A DNA stretch of 64,000 nucleotides from Streptomyces sp. 135 (GCF_020026305.1 NZ_CP075691.1:1550001-1614000); one strand, 5' to 3'. Counted from the stretch's first letter, positions 33,877-44,586 are shown. A program made the numbers and translations. The notes: a model not told the origin generated them from the letters alone.

Positions 33877-34971
33877 ACGCCGCGCTGGTCACGGCCGTGG
33901 CTCCGTCCGGGGTGACACCGCATTCGCTGACGCAGCCGAGGCTGGTTCCGCCGTGGAACCAGATGCCGTCGCGGCGGCCGGTGACCGGCCGCCAGGCGAT
34001 GCCGAGGCCGTAGCGGACGCCGTCGGCCGGGATCCAGTCCTTCACGGGCACGGTCCGCCGCATCGCCGCCAGCTCGGCCGGGCGCAGCAGGCGCCCGCCG
34101 AGCAGGGCGCGCAGGAAGACGCCGTGGTCCCGGGGCGTCGAGATGAGGCAGCCGTCCGCGCCGCCGCCGAAGCCGAGGGTCGTGTCGACGGGCCGGGTGC
34201 CGTTCGGGAAGTACGTGTAACCGGTGGCCGTCGGCCTCGGCACATATGACGACGTGCCCGGCATGAGGGTGTCGCGCAGGCCGAGCGGTTCGATGATCCG
34301 CTCGTGGAGTTCCTGCGCCCAGGGGTGGCCGGTGACCGCCTCGATGAGCAGCCCGGCGACGACGTAGTTGGTGTTGGAGTAGGCCCAGCGTCGCTCCCCC
34401 GCCGGGTCGTCGGCGTCGGGCAGCCACTCCGGGGGCTTGCTCAGGGCGGCCGTCAGCTGCTCCTCGGGGGTCTGCGAGCGGAAGCGGTTCCGGCGGTAGG
34501 CCTCCGGGGTGAGGTCGTCCGGGTCCGCTCCGAGGGCGACGTAGTCGTTCAGGCCGCTGGTCTGCCGCAGCAGGTTGGTGACGGTGATCCGGCGGCCGTC
34601 GTTGCCGTGGCCGCGGATCGCGCCGGGCAGCCACCGCTCGACTGTGTCGGTGAGCTTCAGCCTCCCCTCGCCCACGAGTTGGAGGAGGAGCGTGGCGGTG
34701 AACGTCTTGGTGTCGCTGCCGATCCGGTAGTACGCGCCCCAGGGCACCGGATCCTTCGCCGCGAGGTCGGCGACGCCCGCGCGGGCGGCCGTGCGGCCGT
34801 GCGCGCCCTGCACCTCGGCGAGGACGCCGGTCACTCCGGTGGCGAGGAGGGCGTCGACGTGGCGTCGCAGGGCCCGCTCCCGTCGGGGCGCCACCGCAGA
34901 GGCGGGGGCCGCCGCCCCCGTGAGCAGCGCCGCCGTGGCGGCCGCGAGCCCCGTACGCCTGCTGATGTCCG

Positions 34972-36255
34972 TCATGAGCGCGCCTCCGGCTTCGGGCAGG
35001 TGAGGTCGGCGGCGGGCAGCTCGCCGTCGCGAAGGTAGGTGTTGACGGCGCGGTCGGCGCAGGGGACGGGGGTCAGGCCGTCGTTCCCCCGGCCGTAGAC
35101 GCCGTGCGCGCGGATGTCCGCCGTCAGGAGGCGCGAGCCGGTGAGCCTGCGGTGCAGGGCGAGGGCGCCTTCGTAGGGCACGTTGTTGTCGTGGCGGGCC
35201 TGGAGCAGCAGGATCGGCACGTCCTTGCCGATCGTCGTGCCGGGTTCGCGGGGCTCGCTCCCCCAGAACGCGCACGGCGCGATCATGCCGTTGACGTACG
35301 GGCCGAAGACCGGCTGCGTGGCACGGCTGCGCTGCATGTTCTTCCAGTACGTCGCCGGGTTCCTCGGCCAGCCGCCCGCGGGCCACCCCCCGTCGCCGCA
35401 CATGAAGATCGCGCCGCCGACCACGCTGCTCTCCAGCCGCTCGGCCCGCGCCAGCAACTCCTGTACGTCGGCCCGCACTCGCGGCGCCAGTGCGGCCTCC
35501 GCGGGCGCTCCCGAGCGCTGGAACAGTTCGTACTGCGTGGCCGCCGGGTCCGTCGAGGAGTCCAGGACGACGCGGTCGGCGCGGCGCGGGAACAGCTGGG
35601 TGTAGACGGCGCCGAGGTCCGCGCCGTACGAGACTCCGTAGTACGACAGCTTGCTCTCGCCGAGGGCGGCGCGGATCGCGTCCATGTCGCGGGCGACGTT
35701 GCGGGTCGAGGCGTGCGGGAGCAGCGTGGCGTTGTCGCCGTGCTCCTGGCAGCGGCGCGCGGTGTCCCGGGCGGCACGCACCGACGCCTCGAAGTCCTCG
35801 CGCGGTGTGGTCGTCGGCGCGGGCGGGGCCGGGCGCGGGGCGGGGCCGCAGGTGAGCGGGGTGCTCTCGCCGAGGAAGCGGGGGTCGAAGCCGATCAGGT
35901 CGTAGCGGTCGGCCACGTCCTTCAACGCGGGCCGCAGGGCGAGGGTGTTGGCGAGTCCGGTGCCGCCCGGGCCGCCGGGGTTGGAGAGCAGGATGCCGCG
36001 CCGCGCGGGCGACTTGGCCTTGATGCGGGAGATCGCGAGCCGGATGGTGCGGCCCTCGGGGTCGGCGTAGTCGAGGGGCACGGTGACCTTCGCGCACTGC
36101 GCGCCCGCCGCGATCAGCTCCTTCTGAGCGGCCGAGCAGGCGCCCCAACTCAGCCGCCGAGGTGTCGACTTGGGGGGAGGGGCCGCGGCGGCCACTCCGC
36201 CCGCGAGGAGACCGGCCGGTCCCAAACCCGCGGTGATGGTCGAGGCGACGCGCAT
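34972..36255 (-). CDS. Secreted alpha/beta-hydrolase, tripeptidyl-aminopeptidase (TAP) family, shortened lid
   Basis: 427 residues from ATG 36255 with AAGGAG 5 bases upstream; signal peptide in the first 25 residues. Blocks: oxyanion [12 protein letters not shown], nucleophile elbow GVSYGADLG (Ser near residue 205), Asp in [16 protein letters not shown], and His in [10 protein letters not shown], followed by the TAP-like C-terminus with paired Cys (CADRA, CPKPEA). After the nucleophile strand the lid region between VLDSSTDP and MCGDGGWP is about 80 residues shorter than in SlpD/SlpE/Tap proteins as I remember them (about 500-530 residues), so substrate access may differ. Coupled to the beta-lactamase-like gene. 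Confidence 0.82.
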   Translation of the reverse strand: MRVASTITAGLGPAGLLAGGVAAAAPPPKSTPRRLSWGACSAAQKELIAAGAQCAKVTVPLDYADPEGRTIRLAISRIKAKSPARRGILLSNPGGPGGTGLANTLALRPALKDVADRYDLIGFDPRFLGESTPLTCGPAPRPAPPAPTTTPREDFEASVRAARDTARRCQEHGDNATLLPHASTRNVARDMDAIRAALGESKLSYYGVSYGADLGAVYTQLFPRRADRVVLDSSTDPAATQYELFQRSGAPAEAALAPRVRADVQELLARAERLESSVVGGAIFMCGDGGWPAGGWPRNPATYWKNMQRSRATQPVFGPYVNGMIAPCAFWGSEPREPGTTIGKDVPILLLQARHDNNVPYEGALALHRRLTGSRLLTADIRAHGVYGRGNDGLTPVPCADRAVNTYLRDGELPAADLTCPKPEARS

Positions 36256-36420
36256 CGTGCTCCTTGGTCCGTCGGTGTCCGCCCCGGCCCACTCGGCGGA
36301 GACGATCACCACGCTGGGAAGGCGCGCGGCGCGCCACCATCGGGCCACCGGGCCGAACGCCCCTGGGGGCAACCCCCGTACGCGCGCTCCGGTTCTCCCG
36401 AGGCCGTAGGCCGTCCGGCC

Positions 36421-36451
36421 TTGACCTGGAGTCCGCTCCAGCTCCTAGTGT
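36421..36451 (+). promoter_or_regulatory. MerR-type promoter with 19-bp spacer
   Basis: -35 TTGACC (36421-36426) and -10 TAGTGT (36446-36451) are separated by 19 bases, too long for unaided RNA polymerase and the hallmark of MerR activation. Within the spacer CTGGAG-TCCG-CTCCAG (36426-36441) is a perfect dyad. It drives the aldo/keto reductase gene at 36490. No merR gene is adjacent. Confidence 0.8.
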
Positions 36452-36489
36452 CGGAGCCGACCACGGAGCACCAGCCAGGAGGTACCACC

Positions 36490-37479
36490 ATGACCAGTCT
36501 TCCCACCCGCCGGCTCGGCGCGCTGACGGTCTCGGCCCAGGGGCTCGGATGCATGGGGATGAGCCAGGGCTACGGCGCGTCGGACGACGACCGGTCGATC
36601 GCGACGATCCACCGCGCCCTGGACCTCGGCGTCACCCTGCTCGACACCTCCGACTTCTACGGCAGCGGCCACAACGAACAGCTCCTGGGCCGCGCCCTCG
36701 CGGGCCCGCGCCGTGAACAGGCGGTCCTCGCCACCAAGTTCGGCTTCACCAACCGCTTCGGCGAGCCGACGCACATCCGGGGCGACGCCCCGTACGTACG
36801 CGAGGCCTGCGACGCCTCGCTGCGGCGCCTCGGCGTCGACCACATCGACCTCTACTACGCTCACCGGATCGACAAGACCGTGCCGATCGAGGAGACCGTC
36901 GGCGCGCTCGCCGAGCTGGTCCAGGCGGGCAAGGTGCGCCACATCGGGCTCTCCGAGGCGGGCGCGGACACGATCCGCAGGGCGCACGCCGTGCATCCGA
37001 TCGCCGCGCTCCAGAGCGAGTGGTCGCTGTGGACCAGGGATCTGGAGGCGGAGATCGCGCCGCTCTGCCGGGAGCTCGGCATCGGCATCGTGCCGTACTC
37101 GCCGCTCGGGCGCGGCTTCCTCACCGGCCGCTACACCTCGCTCGACGCGCTGCCCGAGGGCGATCTGCGGCGCACCCAGCCCCGCTTCACCGACGGCAAC
37201 CTGGAGCGGAACCTCGCCATCGTCGAGACGCTGAACGCGCTCGCCGCCGAGAAGGGCGTCACCGCCGGGCAGCTCGCGCTCGCCTGGGTGCAGCACCGCG
37301 GCGACGACGTCGTGCCGATCCCGGGCACGCGCCGCGAGAAGTACCTGGAGGAGAACATCGCGGCCGCCGCGCTCGAACTGTCCGCCGAGGACCTCGCGGC
37401 GATCGACGCGGCGGCTCCCGCCGACAAGGTCGCGGGCACGCGGTACGACGCGCGCAGCATGTCGGTGCTCGACAAGTAG
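36490..37479 (+). CDS. Aldo/keto reductase (AKR13-type), MerR-controlled
   Basis: 329 residues with AGGAGG ideally placed before ATG 36490. AKR blocks: [41 protein letters not shown] (Asp and Tyr), AVLATKFGF (Lys), [17 protein letters not shown] (His), [30 protein letters not shown], and NADPH tail [17 protein letters not shown]. Close to YajO/AKR13 and stress-induced reductases that detoxify reactive carbonyls. The MerR-type promoter suggests induction by electrophiles or redox stress. Its 3' end is repeated twice more downstream as 24-bp units. Confidence 0.93.
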   Translation: MTSLPTRRLGALTVSAQGLGCMGMSQGYGASDDDRSIATIHRALDLGVTLLDTSDFYGSGHNEQLLGRALAGPRREQAVLATKFGFTNRFGEPTHIRGDAPYVREACDASLRRLGVDHIDLYYAHRIDKTVPIEETVGALAELVQAGKVRHIGLSEAGADTIRRAHAVHPIAALQSEWSLWTRDLEAEIAPLCRELGIGIVPYSPLGRGFLTGRYTSLDALPEGDLRRTQPRFTDGNLERNLAIVETLNALAAEKGVTAGQLALAWVQHRGDDVVPIPGTRREKYLEENIAAAALELSAEDLAAIDAAAPADKVAGTRYDARSMSVLDK

Positions 37480-37530
37480 CGTATGCCGGTACTCGACAAG
37501 TAGCACATGCCGGTGTTCGACAAGTAGCGG
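37459..37530 (+). repeat. Three 24-bp repeats of the reductase 3' end
   Basis: Units begin at 37459, 37483 and 37507. The first is the true 3' end of the reductase gene (codes M-S-V-L-D-K-stop); the next two, after the stop, still encode M-P-V-L-D-K-stop and M-P-V-F-D-K-stop. The sequences differ slightly, so the duplication is not brand new. Confidence 0.85.
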
Positions 37531-37543
37531 CTAACCTGCCGGT

Positions 37544-38056
37544 ATGCCCTCCCTCCACCCCGTCCCGGAGCCACTCGCCCATCTCGTCGGCGAGTGGCGC
37601 GTGACCCGCACGGTCCGCGACCTCGCGGACGGCTCGGAGGGCCACTTCAGCGGTACGACGCTCTTCTCGCCGCTGCCCGCCCCGGACGAGGGCGGGCTCC
37701 TCCACCACGAGTCGGGCGTCTTCACCTGGCACGGCACCGCACGCCCCGCCGAGCGCACCCTGCGTTTCCTGCCGGGCGCGACCCCGGGCACGGCCCGCGT
37801 CGAGTTCGCCGACGGACGCTTCTTCCACGACCTGGACCTGCGCTCCGGCCGGCACGCGACGGACCATCCGTGCGCGGCGGACCTCTACCGGGGCGAGTTC
37901 GAGGTGGACGACGCGGATCACTGGCGCAGCCGGTGGAGGGTCGGCGGCCCCGCCAAGGATCTCCTGCTCGTCACGGAGTACGTACGGGCCGCCCGGGGCC
38001 CGGCGGTCACTGACCGACCAGCGCCATCCACGCCCCCGGGTCGTCCAGGGGCTTGA
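37544..38056 (+). CDS. DUF6314 family protein
   Basis: 170 residues. LVGEWRVTRTVRDLADGSEGHFSGTTLFSPL, ESGVFTWHGTARPAERTLRF and DGRFFHDLDL with a final RSRWRVGGPAKDLLLVTEYVR are the DUF6314 (lipocalin-like barrel) pattern. TAACCT lies 6 bases before ATG 37544, so the transcript is probably leaderless. The C-terminal 20 residues overlap the 3' end of the convergent GNAT gene by 50 bases. Ligand unknown. Confidence 0.8.
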   Translation: MPSLHPVPEPLAHLVGEWRVTRTVRDLADGSEGHFSGTTLFSPLPAPDEGGLLHHESGVFTWHGTARPAERTLRFLPGATPGTARVEFADGRFFHDLDLRSGRHATDHPCAADLYRGEFEVDDADHWRSRWRVGGPAKDLLLVTEYVRAARGPAVTDRPAPSTPPGRPGA

Positions 38057-38444
38057 ACCCGACCTTCTCGTAGACGCCGTGCGCGTCGGCCGTGGCCAGC
38101 AGTACGCGGCGCAGGCCGAACGGCTCCAGGTGCGCGCGGACCGCGTCCACGAGGGCGGTGCCAAGGCCGCTGCCGCGCGCGGCCGGGGCGACGTACACAT
38201 CGCAGAGCCAGGCGAAGGTGGCCCGGTCGGTCACCACGCGCGCGTACGCCACCTGCTCCCCCGAACTCCCGTCGTACGCGCCGAAGTTCAGCGACCCGGC
38301 GATCGCCGCGTCCTGCTTGGCGCGACTGCGGCCGAGCGCCCAGTACGCGTCCGCGGAGAGCCACTGGTGGACGCGGGCCGCGTCGACGCGGGCGGGGTCG
38401 GCGGATATCTCGTACGGACCGTGGAGCGTGACACTGTCGTTCAT
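38007..38444 (-). CDS. GNAT-family N-acetyltransferase
   Basis: 145 residues. VARVHQWLSADAYWALGRSRA N-terminal part, core WLCDVYVAPAARGSGLGTALVDAVRAHLE with acetyl-CoA loop R-G-S-G-L-G, then LLATADAHGVYEKVGFKPLDDP at the C-terminus. It is the compact GNAT type; acceptor unknown. It converges with and overlaps the DUF6314 gene, and follows the MocR-type gene on the same strand with a 54-base gap. Confidence 0.85.
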   Translation of the reverse strand: MNDSVTLHGPYEISADPARVDAARVHQWLSADAYWALGRSRAKQDAAIAGSLNFGAYDGSSGEQVAYARVVTDRATFAWLCDVYVAPAARGSGLGTALVDAVRAHLEPFGLRRVLLATADAHGVYEKVGFKPLDDPGAWMALVGQ

Positions 38445-38498
38445 GCCCCGACCCTCCCAGCACCCCGTGCGTCCCGTCGACCGCTTTCCGCCCGGCGG

Positions 38499-39933
38499 CT
38501 ACCCCCGGACCTCGTCGCAGGCCGCCCGCAGCCTGCGCACCCCCTCGCCGATCTCCCCCACCCCCGCGACCGCCGCGAAGCTCAGCCGGACGTACGCCGC
38601 CGTGGGCTCCGCCGCGAAGTACGGGCGGCCGGGGGCCACGGCCACGCCCGCGCGCAGGGCGGCCGAGGCGAGCGCCGTCTCGTCGGTGCCGTCGGGCAGC
38701 CGCACCCAGAGGTTGTAGCCGCCCGCGGGGATGTGCGGCATCGCGAGTTCGGGCAGGCGCAGCCGCAGCGCCGCGGCCATGGCGTCCCTGCGGATCCTCA
38801 ACTCGCCCGCCACCGCCCGCAGATGGCGCGGCCAGGCCGGGGAGCCGACCAGTTCGAGCGCCGCCTCCTGAAGCGGTCGGGGCACGAAGAAGTGGTCGAC
38901 GACCTGGATGGCGCGCAGCCGCTCCAGGACCGGTCCGCGCGCGGCGAGCGCGCTCACCCTGAAGCTCGGCGAGGTGGCCTTGGTGAGCGAGCAGACGTGC
39001 ACGACGACGCCGTCCTTGTCGTCGGCGGAGAGCGGCGGCGGCAGCGGCCCGGCGTCCTCGTGGACGAGGCGGCGCACGAAGTCGTCCTCGATGACGAACG
39101 CCCCCGCCTCCCGGGCGATCCGCAGGACCTCCGGGCGGCGCTCGGCGGAGAGTACGGCCCCCGTCGGGTTCTGGAACAGCGGCTGGCAGACGAAGACCCG
39201 GGCGCCCGTCGCGCGGAAGGCGGCCTCCAGGAGCTGCGGGCGCACCCCGTCCGTGTCGACGGGCACCGGCACGGGACGCATCCCCGCCGCACGGGCGATC
39301 GCCAGCATCCCGGGGTAGGTGGGCGACTCGACGAGCACGGGCGCCCCCGGCGGGGCGAGCGCGCGCAGCGCCGTGGTCAGGGCGCTCTGTCCACCCGCGG
39401 TGATCAGCACCTCGGCGGCCGTGACGGCCCCGCCGACGCCGCGCGCGAACCACTCCCGCAGCTCCGGCAGGCCGTCGACCGGTGGCCTGCCCCACGCCCC
39501 GGGCCGCCGCCCCGCCCTGGCGAGCGCCGCCGCCATGGCGCGCTCGGGCTGGAGGGAGGCGTCGAGGTAGCCGCCGTTGAACTCGATGACGCCGGGCGGC
39601 GGTGCGGCCAGGGTGGCGAGCACCCCGGACGCGTCGACCGCGCGCGGCACCAGCTCGGCGGTGGCGTCGGCGCTCAGGGATACCTCCTGCCACGAGGTGT
39701 CGCCGGCGGGCACGGCGGGCGCCGACGGCTCGGCGCGGAAGACCCCGGAGCCGGGCCGGGTGACGACGAGCCCTTCGGCGGCCAGCTGCGCCAGGGCCCG
39801 CGACACGGTCACGGGGCTCACCCGGAACCGCTCGACGAGCGACCGACTGGACGGCAGCTTTCCTCCAGGTGAGTAGCGGTCCATCTCGTCCCGCAGCCGT
39901 TTCGCCAGTTCGCCCACACTGCTACCGTCTTGC

Positions 39934-39935
<2 letters not shown>
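38499..39935 (-). CDS. MocR/PdxR-type regulator (GntR HTH fused to PLP aminotransferase fold)
   Basis: 478 residues. Residues 1-70 are a GntR winged helix (GELAKRLRDEMDRYSPGGKLPSSRSLVERFRVSPVTVSRALAQL). The rest is a fold-type I aminotransferase with the PLP Lys in VCSLTKATSPSFRVSAL (near residue 315), PLP-stacking and Asp in FVIEDDFVRRLVHE, and a final YVRLSFAAV strand. Such proteins sense PLP or an amino-acid derivative and control a divergent gene. ATG 39935 overlaps the ATG of the divergent EamA exporter, with direct-repeat sites inside the start region, so the exporter is the probable target. Confidence 0.92.
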
Positions 39936-40893
<958 letters not shown>

Positions 40894-41000
40894 CCCGAGG
40901 CTGACCCGACCGGCGTCCGACCGGGCGCCGGCTCCCGCCCTCCGCCCTAGAATGGAGGCCACGGAACGCGACCGCAGAGCGGGACGAGGGAGTACTCCAG

Positions 41001-41195
41001 ATGCGCGCAACCGTAGGTGACAGGCTGGTGGTGCACGGCAGGATCGTCGGGCAGCACGACCGGACCGCGGAGGTCGTCGAGGTGCTCGGCGAGGACGGCG
41101 GCCCGCCGTACCGCGTCCGGTTCGACGACGGCCACGAGACGCTGATGTCGCCGGGCCCCGACACCGTCGTACGGCACGAGGACCCGACGAGCTAG
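41001..41195 (+). CDS. DUF1918 small beta-barrel protein
   Basis: 64 residues: VGDRLVVHGRIVGQHDRTAEVVEVLGEDG then PPYRVRFDDGHETLMSPGPD, the DUF1918 signature. GAGGGAG precedes the ATG. Stands alone between convergent neighbours. DUF1918 is a small SH3-like barrel of unknown role in actinobacteria. Confidence 0.9.
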   Translation: MRATVGDRLVVHGRIVGQHDRTAEVVEVLGEDGGPPYRVRFDDGHETLMSPGPDTVVRHEDPTS

Positions 41196-41217
41196 GGCGC
41201 GAGCCGGGACCGGAGCG

Positions 41218-42453
41218 TCAGCGCGGCGGCTTCGCCGGCTCCTGGTAGTGGTCGGCGACGACCCGCGCCATGGCGCCGTTCCTGTCGACGCCGACCTCCT
41301 TGGCCGAGAAGTAGATGTGCCCGCGCACCTCGCTGAAGCCCTCGGCGTACGTGAGGTGGCGGGACAGCTCCGCCGGGTCCTGCCAGGCCGGGGGCTGCGC
41401 CGGGTCGCCCGCCTTGTAGAGGGCCTCACCGATGTACAGGCGCACGCCCGTGCCGCGTACGACGTCGTTCCACCACGGCACCAGCTTGGCGTAGTCCGCC
41501 GCGGGGAAGCCGATGTTCCAGTACACCTGCGGGACGATGTAGTCGATCCAGCCCTTCTTCACCCAGCCGCGGGTGTCCGCGTACAGGTCGTCGTACGTCT
41601 GCACCCCGGCCCGGGTGTCCGAGCCCGTCGGGTCGGTCGCCTTGTTGCGCCAGACCGCGAAGGGGCTGATGCCGAACTGGGTGCGTCCCCGGGTCTTCTT
41701 GATCCGGCCGGACATCTCGCGCACCAGTCGGTCGATGTTGTCCCGGCGCCAGGAGGCGCGGTCCGGGAAGCCGCCGCCGTAGCGCGCGAAGGCGTCGTCG
41801 TCGTCGAAGGTCTGGCCCGCGACGGGGTACGGATAGAAGTAGTCGTCCCAGTGCACCGCGTCCAGCGGATAGCGGCGGACCGCGTCGAGCATCGCGTCCT
41901 GCACGAAGCGCCGCACCTCGGGCAGGCCCGGGTTGTAGTAGAGCTTCCCGCCGTACGGCACCACCCACTCGGGGTGCACGCGCGCGGGGTGCGTGGCCAC
42001 CAGCCGCGACGGGTCGGTGTGGTTCGCGATGCGGAAGGGGTTGAACCACGCGTGCAGCTCCAGGCCCCTGCGGTGCGCCTCCTTCACCGCGGTGCCCAGC
42101 GGGTCCCAGCCCGGGTCCTTGCCCTGGGTCCCGGTGAGGTACTCCGACCACGGCTCGTGCGGCGAGGGCCACAGGGCGTCGGCGGTGGGCCGCACCTGGA
42201 AGACCACCGCGTTCAGTCTGCGGTTCACCGCCGAGTCGAGGAACGCAAGGAGTTCGCTCCGCTGCTGCTGCGCGGACAGGCCCGGCTTGGAGGGCCAGTC
42301 GCGGTTGACGACGGTCGCCAGCCACATGGCCCGCAGCTCGCGCGCCTTCTTCCGGCGCCGGTCGGGGGCCGCCGCCGCGTCCCCCGCCGTCGCCAGGCCC
42401 GCGATCGTCGCCGCGGCCACCACCGAGAAACCCCGACGTGACATACGCCTCAT
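41218..42453 (-). CDS. Secreted glycosyl hydrolase-like 10 (GHL10) family protein
   Basis: 411 residues from ATG 42453 with AGGGG upstream; Tat signal peptide (SRRGFSVVAAATIAGLATAGDAAAA). GHL10 (formerly DUF187) TIM barrel: ELRAMWLATVVNRDWPSKPGLS, NAVVFQVRPTADALWPSPHEPWSEYLTGTQG, LELHAWFNPFRI, YPLDAVHWDDYFYPYP (catalytic Asp/Glu region), FGISPFAVWRN and DYIVPQVYWNIGF. Probably cleaves or binds an extracellular polysaccharide; GHL10 enzymes are linked to wall-associated glycans. Divergent from the 3-hydroxybutyryl-CoA dehydrogenase gene. Confidence 0.9.
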   Translation of the reverse strand: MRRMSRRGFSVVAAATIAGLATAGDAAAAPDRRRKKARELRAMWLATVVNRDWPSKPGLSAQQQRSELLAFLDSAVNRRLNAVVFQVRPTADALWPSPHEPWSEYLTGTQGKDPGWDPLGTAVKEAHRRGLELHAWFNPFRIANHTDPSRLVATHPARVHPEWVVPYGGKLYYNPGLPEVRRFVQDAMLDAVRRYPLDAVHWDDYFYPYPVAGQTFDDDDAFARYGGGFPDRASWRRDNIDRLVREMSGRIKKTRGRTQFGISPFAVWRNKATDPTGSDTRAGVQTYDDLYADTRGWVKKGWIDYIVPQVYWNIGFPAADYAKLVPWWNDVVRGTGVRLYIGEALYKAGDPAQPPAWQDPAELSRHLTYAEGFSEVRGHIYFSAKEVGVDRNGAMARVVADHYQEPAKPPR

Positions 42454-42620
42454 CTGTACGCCCCTGAGCTCGCTGTGTCCGGCACCTTTCGCCGGGTTGC
42501 GGCCAGCATGCCCGACCCGGCACGTCATGGACCCCAGGTTGCGGAGTAACGTTCACGGCCGAGGCAGGCACCATCCATACGGGGGACCTGCCGGCCCCGT
42601 TGATCAGCGAAAGGCACGAG

Positions 42621-43493
42621 GTGACCGACTCCATGACCGATATCGCACGCGTCGGAGTGGTGGGCTGTGGCCAGATGGGCGCCGGAATCGCAGAGGTCTG
42701 CGCCCGCTCCGGACTGGATGTGAAGGTCGCGGAGACCACCGGCGAGGCCCTGGAGATCGGCCGCACCCGGCTGTACAACTCGCTCTCCAAGGCGGCCGAG
42801 CGCGGCAAGATCTCCGAGGAGGAGCGGGACGCGACCCTGGCCCGGCTCAGCTTCACGACCGACCTCGGCGAGTTCAGCGACCGTGACCTGGTCATCGAGG
42901 CCGTCGTGGAGAACGAGCAGGTCAAGACCGAGATCTTCCAGGTGCTCGACCAGGTGGTGACCCGCCAGGACGCGATCCTCGCCTCCAACACCTCCTCCAT
43001 CCCGCTGGTGAAGCTGGCGGTCGCGACCTCGCGGCCCGACCAGGTCATCGGCATCCACTTCTTCAACCCGGCGCCGGTGCAGCAGCTCGTCGAGCTGATC
43101 CCGGCGCTGACCACGTCCGAGGGCACCATCAGCCGGGCGCAGGTCATGGTCGAGAAGGTGCTCGGCAAGCACGCGATCCGCGCCCAGGACCGCTCGGGCT
43201 TCGTGGTCAACGCGCTGCTCATCCCGTACCTGCTCTCCGCGATCCGGATGTTCGAGTCGGGCATCGCGAGCCGCGAGGACATCGACAACGGCATGGAGAT
43301 GGGCTGCGCCCACCCGATGGGCCCGCTCAAGCTCGCCGACCTGATCGGCCTGGACACGGTCGCCTCGGTCGCCGACTCCATGTACGCCGAGTACAAGGAG
43401 CCGCTGTACGCCGCGCCCCCGCTGCTCCAGCGCATGGTGGACGCGGGCCGCCTCGGCCGGAAGACCGGCTCGGGCTTCTACACGTACGCCTGA
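42621..43493 (+). CDS. 3-hydroxybutyryl-CoA dehydrogenase
   Basis: About 290 residues. NAD-binding start RVGVVGCGQMGAGIAEVCARSG, DLVIEAVVENEQVKTEIF, SNTSSIPLVKLAV, catalytic His-Glu pair from GIHFFNPAPVQQLVELIPAL, and DRSGFVVNALLIPYLLSAIRMFE with MGPLKLADLIGLDT. GTG 42621 (MTDSMTDIARVG) has AAAGG 7 bases upstream; ATG 42633 is the other choice. Oxidises/reduces 3-hydroxybutyryl-CoA in short-chain acyl-CoA or PHB metabolism. Single gene with a 13-bp terminator. Confidence 0.94.
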   Translation: MTDSMTDIARVGVVGCGQMGAGIAEVCARSGLDVKVAETTGEALEIGRTRLYNSLSKAAERGKISEEERDATLARLSFTTDLGEFSDRDLVIEAVVENEQVKTEIFQVLDQVVTRQDAILASNTSSIPLVKLAVATSRPDQVIGIHFFNPAPVQQLVELIPALTTSEGTISRAQVMVEKVLGKHAIRAQDRSGFVVNALLIPYLLSAIRMFESGIASREDIDNGMEMGCAHPMGPLKLADLIGLDTVASVADSMYAEYKEPLYAAPPLLQRMVDAGRLGRKTGSGFYTYA

Positions 43494-43519
43494 CGCCCCG
43501 TGTGAATCCTCTGTGGTGA

Positions 43520-43551
43520 CGGGCCCGGCACTCCTTCGAGTGCCGGGCCCG
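43520..43551 (+). terminator. Perfect 13-bp hairpin after 3-hydroxybutyryl-CoA dehydrogenase
   Basis: CGGGCCCGGCACT (43520-43532) pairs perfectly with AGTGCCGGGCCCG (43539-43551) around CCTTCG, 27 bases after the stop codon. Confidence 0.9.
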
Positions 43552-43682
43552 CGGCGTTCACACACCGTGTGCGCGGTGGGCTCGCATATGCCCATCGCAC
43601 ACTCTCCCGCCCTGTCCGTCACGCGAGTTGACTTCCCGTGCGGAAGAAGGGGGGACGCGCCACTACAGAGAGGAGTGGACTC

Positions 43683-43940
43683 GTGACCACCGATGGCGAG
43701 CGTGCCGTGGTCCCGGAAGAACTCGCGGAGTTACGCCGCAGCCTGGACGTGGGTCTCGCCCGCGTCGACGGACGGCTGGCGTTGCTGACGCAGCACGACC
43801 AGCAGACCGCCAAGAACGTGGAGGCCCTGCAGTCCCGGGTCACCGCCCTGGAGCACACGCGCTGGCCGCTCCCCACGATCGTCGCTCTCGCGGCGGTCGC
43901 GGCGCTCGCCGTGGCGGTCTGGCAGGCCCTCGGCCACTGA
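43683..43940 (+). CDS. Small coiled-coil, C-terminally anchored membrane protein
   Basis: 85 residues from GTG 43683, with GAGGAG upstream. LAELRRSLDVGLARVDGRLALL and DQQTAKNVEALQSRVTALEH form a heptad-like helix of about 45 residues, followed by a single TM segment (LPTIVALAAVAALAVAVWQALG) at the C-terminus. It resembles the short coiled-coil/TM proteins (DUF-type) seen beside phage-like or cell-envelope genes, but I cannot name a family. Stop is 12 bases from the convergent NUDIX gene stop. Confidence 0.7.
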   Translation: MTTDGERAVVPEELAELRRSLDVGLARVDGRLALLTQHDQQTAKNVEALQSRVTALEHTRWPLPTIVALAAVAALAVAVWQALGH

Positions 43941-43951
43941 CCACCGCACGG

Positions 43952-44494
43952 TTAGCGCGCGTCCTGGCCGAGGCGCAGATGGTGCAGGAGGAGAAGGGCC
44001 GCGGCCATGTTGGCGGCCGGGACCTCCCCACGGGCCACCATGTCGGGGACGAGCTTGAGAGGGACCCACTCACGGCGGTCCGACTCGAAGTCGTCCTCGG
44101 GATGGCCGACGTAGGTCCCTTCGTCGGACCAGTAGATGTGGTGCCGGGCGTCGGTGAGCCCGTTCGAGGGTTCGACGCTCATCAGGTGCCGCAGCGGGCC
44201 CGGCCGCCAGCCGGTCTCCTCCTCCATCTCGCGGGCCGCCGCGTACGCGATGTCCTCGCCGTCCTCGACGACGCCCGCCGCGAGTTCCCAGCCCCAGCTG
44301 TCGGTGATGAAGCGGTGCCGCCAGAGCAGCAGCACTTCGTTGGCGTCGTTGACGACGGTGGCCACGGCGACGGGCCGCAGCCGTATCAGGAAGTGGTCCA
44401 GATGCCGGCCGTCGGGTAGCTCGACATCTGCGAGATTGACCGTGAACCACCTGTTTCCATACACAGTTTGTTCGCTCTGTTTCGTCCACTGCAC
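43952..44494 (-). CDS. NUDIX hydrolase
   Basis: 180 residues. The Nudix box is complete: G in AAGVVEDGEDIAYAAARE, then REMEEETGW (pattern GX5EX7REUXEEXGU, near residues 75-97). N-terminal LADVELPDGRHLDHFLIRL and the VAVATVVNDANEVLLLWRHRF strand resemble ADP-ribose pyrophosphatases. GTG 44494 is preceded by AAAGGTGG. Same strand as the NsdA-like regulator (92-base gap), so they may be co-transcribed. Probably hydrolyses a nucleoside diphosphate derivative; the exact substrate is unknown. Confidence 0.9.
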   Translation of the reverse strand: MQWTKQSEQTVYGNRWFTVNLADVELPDGRHLDHFLIRLRPVAVATVVNDANEVLLLWRHRFITDSWGWELAAGVVEDGEDIAYAAAREMEEETGWRPGPLRHLMSVEPSNGLTDARHHIYWSDEGTYVGHPEDDFESDRREWVPLKLVPDMVARGEVPAANMAAALLLLHHLRLGQDAR

Positions 44495-44586
44495 GGTTCT
44501 GCCACCTTTCGCCGAGTAGACGGCAATATCGCAGCAGGGAGAACCGCAGAGCAGTGGGCGTCAGGGGGCGTCATGGGGCGCCAGGG

